DNA from: Russula earlei
Lineage: Eukaryota; Basidiomycota; Agaricomycetes; Russulales; Russulaceae
Length of the DNA stretch: 64,000 nt
NCBI GenBank assembly: GCA_025769875.1
Contig: JAGFNK010000189.1
Span: 1-64,000 of the forward strand
Direction of reading: 5' to 3'
The notes under the pieces are model-generated. The model ran no database searches. It was not told where the DNA came from and saw only the letters and a list, made by a program, of their open reading frames with translations. The translations under genes were made by a program, and so were the position numbers. Of the stretch, positions 11,336 through 21,606 are shown in pieces; positions within the stretch are counted from its first letter, which is position 1, and the number at the start of each line of letters is the position of its first letter.

Positions 11336-12171
11336 CTACCAGTTGCCTTGCATCTCGCTCAGCCGAAATATGAGCTGTGCTCGTCTCTCTCGTCGTTTCC
11401 TGCCAATGAAGAAATCGCCCACGACAAAAGGAAGTGTTGCCGCCCCAACTAAAGTAATCAGAATAGCAACTACAGTCGAGTGATGCGCCCAGACGCTGGT
11501 ATAAATGCCTGCAACCATAAAAGTGAACCCCGAGAATAGAAGAAGCATCGGAGAGAAGAGCGATCCCCCCAACCAGGTGTAAAGTATAGTATCCGACCAC
11601 GAGCGACTGTTGGGTGGGAAAGCAAGAGTCTCGTCGTCGTCATCCAGATTGCCAGGACGGCCTGAGAACACCTTCTCAAGGAGGTTTTTTTCGCTCTCCC
11701 TTAATCGTTCAAGCCACCGCGCTGTCAGAAATGCCAGACATGCGGCCATGATGTCGAGAAGGAGGCCACCGATGTACAAGATGCTGATGGCACGATCCGC
11801 GGCTGTTTCCTCCTGACCTGTAATATTTCCCATTATCTGCGCCTGAATGGTGGCGATGAATGCTCCCTGCAGATGGTATTCCCTCATCAGTCGCCGGAGG
11901 GAATGTAAAGTGAACGGAGACTCGCCGCTACAGTGATGGTAGTGAATCCCTTGACAAGTCCGTCATATTGCAAACGATCACGCTTCTTGGAGGGGCCCTG
12001 CTCAGGTGAGGGGCACGGCGAGGGTGGCGGTTGATTAGGGTTACCATGTAGGGGCGGCAAAGACGCGGAATTGGGTTTTCTGGGTGATCGCTGGTTTGCA
12101 ATGGCAACGTTCGCAAAGTAGGACTCCCGGTTTTCTACCATAACGGCACCATCGGTTGTGTTCTTTGACAT
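11336..12171 (-). CDS. Putative four-pass membrane protein of unknown function
   Basis: Two minus-strand frames join here. The upstream frame (ATG 12171) gives a polar Pro/Ser-rich N-terminus of about 75 residues and then YDGLVKGFTTITVAASL. The downstream frame (to stop 11336) gives four hydrophobic segments: ILYIGGLLLDIMAACLAFL, an ILYTWLGGSLFSPMLLLFSG segment, MVAGIYTSVWA and VVAILITLVGAATLPFVVG. It ends in a basic FFIGRKRRERRAQLIFRL tail. The frames meet near 11887-11900, where a short intron or a one-base shift is needed; the first frame stops 14 codons after the likely junction. The composition and charged loops look like a real integral membrane protein with a cytosolic basic C-terminus. 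I do not recognise the family, and no neighbour suggests a function. Expression is plausible because the frame is open for 183 codons. Confidence 0.5.
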
Positions 12172-13248
12172 GTCGTCGGGGAGTGTGTCCGGTGCATGTC
12201 GTTGTGGTGGTAGGGTTGCTGGGCGTTAAATACGTCGAGCATGGTGGTGAGCCACGTAATGGGGCTTTGATGCTCGTCAGGGCTGAAAGGACATGAGGCG
12301 GTAAATGAGGACAAACACAAACAAATAATGATACGGTAACTGAGTTGAGCAGGGCCGTCCTATCCTTTTTCGGCCTCCTGGTTGGTTTTGCGCCCAGCTT
12401 CCGTCGGTTTGCAGGCGGAACACCCGATCATTAAAGCGTCGCGGCGCCGCGGTGTCTTGAGTGCAAATTGTCCACGGAAAAGCCGGGGCAAGGAATAAGC
12501 AATGAAGACGGCAGTGATCCCTCACCTGTCCTTGAGAAGAACCCCACCCCACCCAGAACATGAGACTTGCACGAATGGTTATCTGTCTTCATCACTCAAC
12601 AGAGGCTCACTAGTGTAGTGTGGTGGGAAATAGACGTTTGAAAATTGCACCTGCAAATTAGCCCGGCCCGGCTATTTTGCAGCTAATTTGCCGAACTCCT
12701 AAGATGGTCAAAATGCGGTGCGAATTAGGGCAAATTTGCCCGAGAATGCCAGTGTGTCTATGGGCTGTGAACTTCAACTCAACTGTCTCAACAGGGCCGT
12801 GGTTGCCCAGCTTGAAATAAAAGATCTTGAGGACAAGCTGTAGCCATACAGTAATGTTTACTTTTGATAGACTAATATCAAATTTCATTGTGTCTGTGAC
12901 TCAGTTTGCCCCAATTATTGCACCCAATCATCCCAATGAGCTCACTGGCAGGCAAGTTCAAGCAGCTCAAGCTGTACCTGAAAGCTCTCCCAGAAGCTCT
13001 CCCATTAGTTGATATAGCTGACCAGGATGCAAAAGTCAACTGACTTTTGATGTTTTCAATCAATGAGGAATGGGTCCAAGATGTAGGGGAAGAGGGCACC
13101 ATAATTGGGAGATCAAGGTCACATTGTTGAGATTTGCACTGCCCAGAGTCTCAGGTGTGTTGTGATATGATCACAACTCGGATGCGTTGATGCGTCGGAT
13201 CACCCAGACCGGGCATCACCGGCTCAGCTCATACGCTGCAGCACGTGT
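12172..13248. other. Gene-free stretch with possible transposon debris
   Basis: No gene is supported. At about 12950-13130 a plus-strand reading gives peptides such as LVDIADQDAKVN and EEWVQDVGEEGT. They look like protein-coding debris, perhaps from a transposon, but I cannot assign it. Confidence 0.25.
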
Positions 13249-13829
13249 TGTCAAGACATGTACTGCTGATCACTAAGGACTCAGGAGCAGGTGGGCAAGG
13301 GGTCGGAACAGATGGTACACGGCGAAGGCGGCGTTAAACAGGAGGACGAGCCAAACGATGAGGAGGTACCAGATGGGGACTGGTAGGTGTTGCAAGAGGC
13401 AGAGGCAAAGACTGGAGGCCAGTGCAGCGAGGGGCTTTAGACAAGGCGGTCGTTGAAGAGTACCTTGGAGGCAAGGGAAGTCTTTAAACTGAGCGGTCGC
13501 AGGGGAGTACCCAGGAGTATGAGAGTATCACAAATGGACAGTCTGACGACTGCCATGCTTCATTGGGGCTTATATACAGTGTACAGGGTCGATTACAAAG
13601 ACCTGGGACTATTCTAGACTCTTTGGTACCATCCAATAGGACTACAGAGGCATAAACTTGCTTGTGTCAAGTTTCAGGCTTACTGAGCGCATTACTGATC
13701 ATTGTGGAGCAATGACATCATTATGATGTCACTGTGGAGCGCTTAGTGAACCTATGAGGTCACTGTGGAGTCACTCAGTCAGCCATGATGTCATTGGAGC
13801 CTTGATGACGTCAGATGATTTATGCAACA
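13249..13829 (-). mobile_element. LTR-like unit, left arm of the palindrome
   Basis: A 581-bp unit bounded by TG/CA when read on the minus strand. It has a promoter-like TATATAAG at about 13568-13575 (reverse strand), and the CAGTCTGACGACTGCCATGC tract lies downstream of it, consistent with a transcription start in an LTR R region. No primer-binding site was found next to it. Confidence 0.55.
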
Positions 13830-14114
13830 GTTTCTAAGAGTTTGTGCTGCTGTTTCGGGTCCTTGGTGTTACGAACCGAGGCCAAGCCCTGGCCGAAGAT
13901 TGTCCTATTTTACTCAAGAAGAACCTCTCTCACTTTACATTGCCAACTCCCTTCCATTCTCTGGGCTATTCCCCCTGCGGTACAAGATATTGCTATTGCA
14001 AAGGCACTATAACACGACCAGGCACCAGTTTCCTAATCGGGTAATCATCGCGTGGCAGCCACATGGCCACTCAGCCACCATGGACCCAAAACAGCGGCAC
14101 AAACTCTCACAAAC

Positions 14115-14696
14115 TGTTGCATAAATCATCTGACGTCATCAAGGCTCCAATGACATCATGGCTGACTGAGCGACTCCACAGTGACCTCATAGGCTCACTA
14201 AGCGCTCCACAGTGACATCATAATGAATGTCATCGCTCCACAATGATCAGTAATGCGCTCAGTAAGCCTGAAAGTTGACACAAGCAAGTTTATGCCTCTG
14301 TAGCCCTATTGGATGGTACCAAAGAGTCTAGAATAGTCCCAGTGCTTTGTAATCGACCCTGTATACTGTATATAAGCCCCAATGAAGCATGGCAGTCGTC
14401 AGACTGTCCATTTGTGATACTCTCATCTTCCTGGGTACTCCCCCGCGACCGCTCAGTTTAAAGACTCCTCTCGCTCCCAAGGTACTCTTCTACGACCGCC
14501 TTGTTTAAAGCCCCCTCGTTGCACTGGCTTCTAACCTTCGCCTCTGCCTCCAGTTACACGTACCAGTCCCCATCTGGTACATCTTAGTCATTTGGCTCGT
14601 CCTCTTGTTCAACGCCGCCTACGCCGCGTACCATCTGTTCCGACCCTTGCCCACCTGCTCCTGAGTCCACACGGATCAGTAGTACGTGTCTTGACA
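14115..14696 (+). mobile_element. LTR-like unit, right arm of the palindrome
   Basis: A 582-bp unit, TGTTGC...TTGACA, inverted relative to the unit at 13249-13829. TATATAAGCCCC lies at about 14370. A related sequence at 15703-16100 shares the block around ACTGTCCATTTGT, which supports a small LTR family. Confidence 0.55.
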
Positions 14697-15060
14697 GCCA
14701 TGATGTCATTGGAGCTAAATGATGTCATATGAGTTATGCAACCAGTTGTAGGAGTCTATGCCACTGTTTCAGGTCCTTGGTGGCTGAGTGGCCATGTGGC
14801 TGCCACACGATGATTACCCAATTAGGAAATGGGTGTCTAGTCATGTCATAGCGCCTTTGTGACATTGATATCTTGTACCACAGGAAGAGTAGCCCATGAA
14901 ATAGAAGTGGATTGACAATGTAAAGCAAGAGGAGTTTCCTTTGAGTGGTCTTTAGACAATATGTAGCCATGACTTGGCCTTGGTTTGCAACAAGGGCTGA
15001 GTGGGAGCGAATGCATACCGTGGTATGAGGGGTGAGGTGGAAGGGAAACCAGAGAGCAAG
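14697..15060. repeat. Partial, diverged third copy of the palindrome's inner part
   Basis: Starting directly at the end of the right LTR-like unit, CATGATGTCATTGGAGC repeats 13784-13800. The following 260 bases resemble the reverse complement of the central segment 13860-14110 (for example GGCTGAGTGGCCATGTGGC). A third, partly rearranged copy therefore adjoins the palindrome. Confidence 0.55.
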
Positions 15061-15702
15061 AGGAGCAGGCAGAGAACAGGAGCACAAGGCTTTCAAGGTT
15101 GAAGGCAAAGGTGAGTGGGAGGCAAACGAGGAGGCATGAGTGATGAGGTAAGTGAGCTAGGGGTGAGCAAGGAAATGGAGGTGCTGGCAACAAAGAGAGA
15201 CTTGGGGCAGCTGTCATGAACCATTCTCCAGAGAGGGCCCTTGAAGGACCCTTCCTTATTAGAGGAAATCCAGCCTCTATGGTGTCACCCTGTTCACACA
15301 GACAAAAGGGGTGAGTAGAGGTGTCCACAATATTGCGCACACATTGTTGCGTGAGCAATTCTCAGCACAATCAACATACAGCAAGCCCCACTTAGTGGCA
15401 ACCCTTTTAGCAATAAAAGACAGTATTACAGCCTCTCTAAGGACCCTTTATGATGACTCTAAGTGCTCTACAAGAGGCACTAACAAGACATTAACAAGCC
15501 TACAACACGTTATTAGACTAACTCTAATAACCCTAGAACAAACTATAGAGCAATACTAAGGACCTTAGTATAAGTATTAGGGTCAACTCTAATGACCCTA
15601 ATAGAACTATATAAGGGGCCTTATAAGCAACTCTATTCCCTGAACCAAACTACAAGTCCTCGAATGACCGGCCCTAAACTAACTAACAGTAAATGAATCA
15701 GG
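15061..15702. other. AT-rich spacer
   Basis: No gene is seen. From 15400 to 15640 the strand is rich in short CTAA and CCTTA motifs (for example CTCTAATGACCCTAATAG), probably old repeat sequence. Confidence 0.3.
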
Positions 15703-16100
15703 TGTTCAGCATGTGTACTAAAGCAGTGAACACGTGGACAGTATTGGCTCTTACTCATCAATAAGAGCCTTCTTACTCGGCAGCTTACTGAGCATGACTG
15801 AGCATGCTCAGTAAGCATACTCCGACTTCTTACTCATCCAGGCAATTGTGCTTGATAACCAGGTTATGACTTGTTCCATATTTAGCAGTTCTCCTGTAGT
15901 ATATAAGCGCTCAATAAAGTAGCAGACAGTCTTCATACTGTCCATTTGTTCACAGCACTCTCTATCCCTGGGATACTCCTTTAAGGACCAGTCCCCTTGT
16001 GATCATTCTGGCCTCTTCCCTGTGTAACTTCTTGATACTACCAGTGACAGTACCTCTTTGGTACCTAGCACTGCTTTGGACCCTACTTCTTGCTCACACA
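15703..16100 (+). mobile_element. Possible solo LTR related to the palindrome units
   Basis: The sequence runs TGTTCAGC...CTCACACA and has TATATAAGCGCTCAATAAAG at about 15901-15920, followed by CATACTGTCCATTTG. That arrangement matches the TATA/start region of the units at 13249-13829 and 14115-14696. The central part contains a short palindrome TGAGCATGCTCA. The ends are chosen by TG/CA only, and no target duplication is visible, so the boundaries are uncertain. Confidence 0.4.
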
Positions 16101-17815
16101 GTCTTGGATGTCTATCAACTCATCTTTGAACTTCTCCCTTGCCTCTTGAACTGGATTGTTCAACAGTGAGTCTTGACAGCAGCAGTGATATTCATTGATT
16201 GGCTTGCATAAGGCTTGAGTCAGACTCTGAAGGATTTTAGAGGGGAATGAGACTATGGATTCACTCCCAACCACAAATGACAATCTATGCTATTTAAATG
16301 AATTCCAAATCCATGAGTACCATACCTGATGCTCTAAACCAGACTAAAACTCCTGAGGAACGTTCATGAGGTGAGGATGGGGCAGTGAGGCCATGGAATG
16401 AAGGACCATCACATCTGGTGTGTCGACAAGCAAGCCTGATGAAAGGTGTTCAGGACAAGGTAAGATAGGGTGTAGCACAAGTGCTCATTGGCAAAAGACA
16501 AACAATGATGATGTCATCTGGGATATTGACATTGACGCTCCGGCCTTTGTGTGTGTGGTGAGAGATGGCAAAAAGAATGTGAGGAAAGGAGAGATGGGGG
16601 CATAAGCATGTGGGAGGTGTGAGGTGTGGGAGTGTGAGTCATTTTCACCTTTGCAGGGATTGTTGTTGGGGATCCTCAACTGTCAACCAGCCAATACTCC
16701 CTGTGCTCACATGACTCCGAGGCCAGCGGGGACTGGTCGACATTTCCAAAAAAAAGTAAGTGGAACAATATATCATATAAATCAAGGTCATGTGACATGT
16801 AGACTGTGACATGTAGAGAAATGCAATCCTGGTTGTCATGCAACCATGTGATATGCAAACAGAGACAAACAATTTCTAATGGTTTTTACCATTTTAGGAA
16901 AGTCAGTGTGGGGGAGAGTAAGGGGACTTTCCTTGTCGCGTCATGTAACATGTGGGCATATGTATTCCAAGCTTGATTGCCTATGTGCGCTGCGCTTCGT
17001 CATTGCTGTCACGGCTCTGCTCACCACCGACCACCTGTAAGTGTCATATTCCCTCCAGTAGAGCAACCGCGGTAGGTATTCGCGATCGTTCCTTGTTTGG
17101 ATTGACCACTGGGCGACTCCATAGAGTGTTCAAAGGCAACCGTCACGACAGCCTGTATCAACTTTTCAATGAGTAGGCAACACACTTCCTGCTTTCTCCG
17201 CCTTATCGCATGAGAATGACCTATTGCCTCGTATCCATAGTCGTGATGGCATTGACGATACTGTACTTCCAGCGTCGCGACCAACACCGCGCGGCAATGG
17301 AAACACCTGCTGACCTCATAGGCGACGACCATGAGAGCGCCCGCACCATTGACTCGAAGAAACAGATCGAAACGGAGGTTGCTCGGGTGTGAGCTATATC
17401 ATGCTTTTAAGGAGTTGCATGTAAATTGGGGGTAATGAAGTGACATTGCGGAAGCGTGCCGGCGGAGCGGCATACGTTGTGGCCTGAACATGTTAGTACC
17501 ACAGTAGCACCAGGTTCTCCTTGGATAGATTTCCTTTGCCATGTGGGTCCTATTGTTCATTCAGATGTCTTTCTTATTGAGAATATCAGCCGAAACAGCA
17601 TAATCACGACCGCCTGTGGTCCAATGTCCGCTTGGTCACCTTTCGAGTCTTGTGTCACTGAACTCTGCAAACATATAAAAGTTACACATCCTAGCCCACC
17701 CAAAGTCCAGACCAAAGGTATCTAAAAATACCGGAACGTAATTCCACCCACCCACCCTTCGAATCTGACACTTTCGAAAGTCACGGCGCGAGACAACTCA
17801 CAAGTCGCCGGCGAA
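16101..17815. other. Mostly gene-free stretch
   Basis: No conserved gene is recognised. A 66-codon minus frame at 16083-16283 and a 60-codon plus frame at 17210-17392 are open. The latter starts with a hydrophobic stretch (VSIVVMALTILYF) followed by a polar acidic tail and could be a small membrane peptide, but nothing else supports it. Confidence 0.3.
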
Positions 17816-18657
17816 ATGTCAGCTCCAGACAGCGCCTGCTGGTCAGGCCTCAATACGCCGAGCTTGAAGCACGTCAAGAACGAGCAGGGTGGCATTCAGC
17901 AGCCTTCCGGGCTGTCCTCTCGCTCAGGTCCTTCCGGGAACTCGCACGGATCCCAGCTACTATTCGACGACCTGCAAACATTTTCCCCGATAGGCGCAAG
18001 CACGAATGCACGCCTTTACCTTGATCCAAACGCCACCGCAAGCCGAACCATCGACCGTCGTTTGGGCCTCTCCGGAGCCCACATGGGGCAAATGGCCGTT
18101 CCACTCTTTCTCATACTGCGTCTCCATCTTGACCGAGCGCGACGCGAGAGACGTGTTCGTGTTGGGCATCGAGCCACTCCCGCCTATATACGAATATACC
18201 CTTGACGGCGTGCTGCATCTCTGGCTCGTAGTGCCCGATCGCTCGAGCTTGAATGGGCGCATGCGGTTGAGCGAGGAGCAGATGTGGGCAGCGATGGAGT
18301 TTTACGGGCGCACTAACGCGAACACCGCGGCGAACGTTGATGAAGCCGGAAACAGCGACAACCGGAAAGACGGCGCTTATGCCAATCCGGACAAGACCGG
18401 AGAGGTGCTGATCTCCTGTGCCCAGGGACTCGAGGTTGACACTGTCGCGCTGGCCGTGCTGCTACTAGCACACCACATCCACAGCAATGGCCGGTGGCGA
18501 TGTCGTAGCGAGTGCGGTGCACGTCATAGGCTGCTCTGTCAGTGCATACCGAGCGTCGGAGCTCATCGAGAGTGACCCTGGTGTGTCGCACACCTGGAGA
18601 GGCTTGCTAGAATGGCAGGATGTGGAGCGCGTGGAGACTGTGCTGCAGATGATCTAG
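17816..18657 (+). CDS. Unassigned protein, weak resemblance to a phosphatase-like P-loop
   Basis: The ATG at 17816 opens a Ser/Gly-rich N-terminus of about 60 residues. The next conserved-looking stretch is in another frame from about 18000 (TVVWASPEPTWGKWPFHSF, LTERDARDVFVLGIEPLPP, LHLWLVVPDRSSLNGRMRL). After a further frame change near 18510 it runs through RGLLEWQDVERVETVLQM to a stop at 18657. Short introns or one-base shifts are needed at both joins. The segment VLISCAQG resembles the Cys-loop of dual-specificity phosphatases (HCxxGxxR), but the His and the catalytic Arg are absent, so catalysis is doubtful. I do not recognise the family. It converges on the DAHP synthase gene with about 360 bases between. 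Confidence 0.45.
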
Positions 18658-19017
18658 ATGTTAATCATGAGTAGGAAGACATTGGGCGCGTTGACGATTG
18701 TCATGTGAGATGGGATATAGGAACTTCGCCCACGGTTTTAATTAATAGTACTGTAATTTGGGGCCTTTGCAATAGCAACCTAAATGCATCTTCCTGGCGA
18801 CGATTGGATAACGATGATCGAGTGCTCGAGCTTAGAGGGGGCCAGCATATGCCAATGGAAGACGCCAGGTCTAGCCAATTACTCTGTAGTTGGGCTCCTC
18901 CACAGCACTGGTGTCTTATACACTGCCCAGGTCCCATAGTCACAAGACACAGCAGGAGCGCGCCGACGATGTAGGCATTCGGCTCCTCGACGAATTCGCC
19001 ATCCAGTGGGTGCATCA
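18658..19017. other. Convergent intergenic region
   Basis: This is 3' flank shared by the plus-strand gene ending at 18657 and the minus-strand DAHP synthase. I see no gene in it. Confidence 0.4.
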
Positions 19018-21483
19018 TCAAATTGCCAGACGGAAAATTCCATACCGGCTACTCGCATCCATAGATCGGCTTTGCCAAGCCCCTGAGGGTCGTATATTCA
19101 GCAAACCATTTCCTTGATACTGCTTTACATATCCACCCGTTTCCCTCCGAGCTCGGAGTACAGCACGTCGGTGGCTTCCTTTTGGCGGGAGCCAGCGGCG
19201 TTGATTCTTGAAATGATTAGATACGAGGAATGCAACATCTAGAGATGGATGATGAATCAAGATGAGCGACCAGATTACCTAAAATCCCCGCGAATACGAT
19301 GACGAGAATAGGAATAGAAACTGACCGAGAGATTGCTCGAAATTTAACCGGGGGTCACAAAAAGTCTGAGATCATCAAGGAAGCGGTGAGTGGACAACAA
19401 GTAGAAGGCAAGGCTGGCTTTACCAACCTGGTAGCGTAGGCCGAGTTGTTCCTCGCTGAGTTCCATGCTCCCGCCCAGACACTCAGTCACACTGTAGCCC
19501 TCCTCGTTTAACTCTCCCGTGAACTCGAGACTGACCCCACCGAGCCGCGAATTACACTCGCCGTGAATACGGAGGCAGGACGTGAGCTCGCTAATGATTG
19601 TACCAAAGTGGCGCGTCTTTAGACCTGACGACGATACGAGGGTGCTGAGCAATAACATTAACACGTTATACGATATGTATGAGAAATTAACGCAAACCCA
19701 CTTTCCGTGCATCGGGTCGCAGACCCAGATGACGGGGTGACCAGACGCTTGGACAGCCCTGACATGAGGTGCTAGATGCGAACCGATCTAGAAGTGGTAA
19801 AGTCAGACGTAGACGCACTAAACAATTAAAAAAAGGTGAAAACTTTGTCAGCCCCGTAGCGAGTTATAAGGGTCACCCTCCCATTGTTCCCGATGGGGGT
19901 TCACGACTGCGAACATAATAAGCTCTAAACATACCAGCGCCCTAGGCATATTACTGACAATCTAGCAGGGTAACGATTTGATCACTAGTAATCGAAGGTC
20001 CAACCTTGATGCCGATCGGGTTGCGGATACCTCGGAAGTACTCGATGTGTGCGCCGTCCATCTGCCGAGTTCGGTCTCCGACCCATAAGAAGTGCGCAGA
20101 GGTGTTATAGTATTTCTCCGGCGTTCCAAGCTCGCGAGAAACAGTCGAATCCGGTATTGGGTATCTCCGTGTCATAGCCTCCTCATAATCGAGTAAGAGT
20201 CCTTCATGGCTAATGTAAAGCATGTTATGAAGGATCTCCCGGTGGACAACATAAGGGTACCTCGTGTAAAGGTCAGCCTCTCCCAATACCCCACGGCCTC
20301 CACCGCGCTCGTAGCTCTGCACTTCTCGCCCAGACTCTAGGCCAATAGTACGAGTAAAATCGAGAGCGTCCGCAAGACCTTCGGATATAGATGCATATTC
20401 CGCTCTGTCCATGGCGGTTAGGAACGTAAAGCAAATGTATGTCCCAAGAAAGCAACAAACTTGAGGGATGGCGACCGTACATGCGACAGTGACCAGTCCC
20501 GCGGATGATGCAGAGAACCAAATCCGGAAATAAGAAGACTTCTGATATGGTTCAGGGTCGCTGTCGAGTGGAAGTATGCACTACGTACGCTCAGGAGCCG
20601 TTCGGCTAATCGGAGGATGACAGCACGGCGTACCTCAGCAGTCTCTCTGGGTCCGGAGTTCGGTCATCGGGGTGAATGCTTATTAGAAGGTGAGGAGGAA
20701 CGAGTCATCGCGCATGACAAGGTACATTACCCATTCACGTTGTCACCCCTGCGATTGCTAGTTGGCAAAAATGAGAAAAACCATGCTTGAGAAACGCCCT
20801 ACCGAAAGATCATAATCTCGCGGTCCCCGACTTTTTCAGTTGCACTACTCCTCGGTTTAGCGTATTGACCGGCAATACGTCCGACTCGGACCTGTCTCCA
20901 GAATGATTGGTTGTCCGGATCTGTGGATATTGAGGACTTACGACAGGGAGACGAGCACCCCAGATCAGAATAAGAGAAAACGACAATATGAGTCCTAGTT
21001 TTGCGGAAATGTTTTCCTGTAGTGATGATGGCTATCTATCCACCTGGTGGCGTCAAACTAGCGAAACGAACCTGCGTACAAGCTTCGAAGCTTTCCGCAC
21101 AATCCCCGGCGTGTAGGAGGAATGCTTCATTTCTTTGTACCAAGGTCAACTGATGCCGAAGTCGCTCTATCTAGAAGGGAACGTTCGTCCTGAGCTTTGA
21201 TCAATAGCGGACAGCGTTGAGGTGGGGATGGGCACCTCGGATGGCGTGACAAGCGGAGGTAACGCTCTGACCTTGTCCAGGACTCTAGGGAGAAACCGTG
21301 GTTAATAACGAGGAACGTTGTTTTTGTGGTTTGGCTGGGTACTTGGCCAGATGAGCCATGTCTGGATATTCAACCGTCTAAAACCGAACTGAGCTTGATC
21401 GAACGAATAAACATAAACTAGCGAACCTGGGCTGCTTTTTTGCTTCTCCATGAGGTTGGAACCCAATGCTCCTCGTCCGTCAT
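19018..21483 (-). CDS. Class II 3-deoxy-D-arabino-heptulosonate-7-phosphate (DAHP) synthase
   Basis: This enzyme condenses phosphoenolpyruvate with erythrose 4-phosphate, the first step of the shikimate pathway (chorismate, aromatic amino acids). It is the class II (plant/bacterial-type) family, not the ARO3/ARO4 class. The ATG at 21483 gives MTDEEHWVPTSWRSKKAAQ. The order of motifs is class-typical: LPPLVTPSEV, FLLHAGDCAESF (metal-binding Cys), ILIWGARLPV, VGRIAGQYAKPRS, GDNVNG, RTPDPERLL, AYFHSTATLNHI, NMLYISHEGLLLDYEEA, SAHFLWVGDRTRQMDGAH, RNPIGIKVGPS, LITRYGADK, MHG, SRLGGVSLEFTGE and TECLGGSMELSEEQLGLRY. About ten exons are needed; for example an intron ends CTCAG before TFCDPRLNFEQSL. 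One base too many is present at about 19880-19890, between NPHREQ and GRVTLITRYG. The last exon and the stop (19018) are the least certain part. Confidence 0.85.
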
Positions 21484-21606
21484 GAGTGAGTTGAAAAGAG
21501 AACTTTCCTCCCTCCTCACAAGGGCTCGCACGTGTCACACCTTACACCTCACGCAACGCTCACGACGCTCACCGACCTGCGGGGCCAGTTCGGACTGAGT
21601 CCTTGG
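21484..21606. promoter_or_regulatory. Short divergent promoter region between DAHP synthase and MDL1-like gene
   Basis: Only about 120-150 bases separate the DAHP synthase ATG (21483, minus) from the first plausible ATG of the ABC transporter (21607, plus). Promoter elements for both genes must share this space or lie in the opposing 5' leaders. No TATA box is obvious. Confidence 0.4.

Larger units (their letters stand above)
13249..14696. repeat. 1.45-kb palindrome of two LTR-like repeats in inverted orientation
   Basis: The left arm (13249-13862) is the reverse complement of the right arm (14083-14696) at roughly 90% identity by eye, with about 220 bases between. Each arm contains a 581-582 bp unit that starts TGTTGC, ends TTGACA and carries a TATATAAGCCCC box, so each looks like an LTR (TG...CA). 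The left unit points to the minus strand and the right to the plus strand. The centre encodes nothing I recognise. No target-site duplication was found around the whole structure. Confidence 0.75.
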
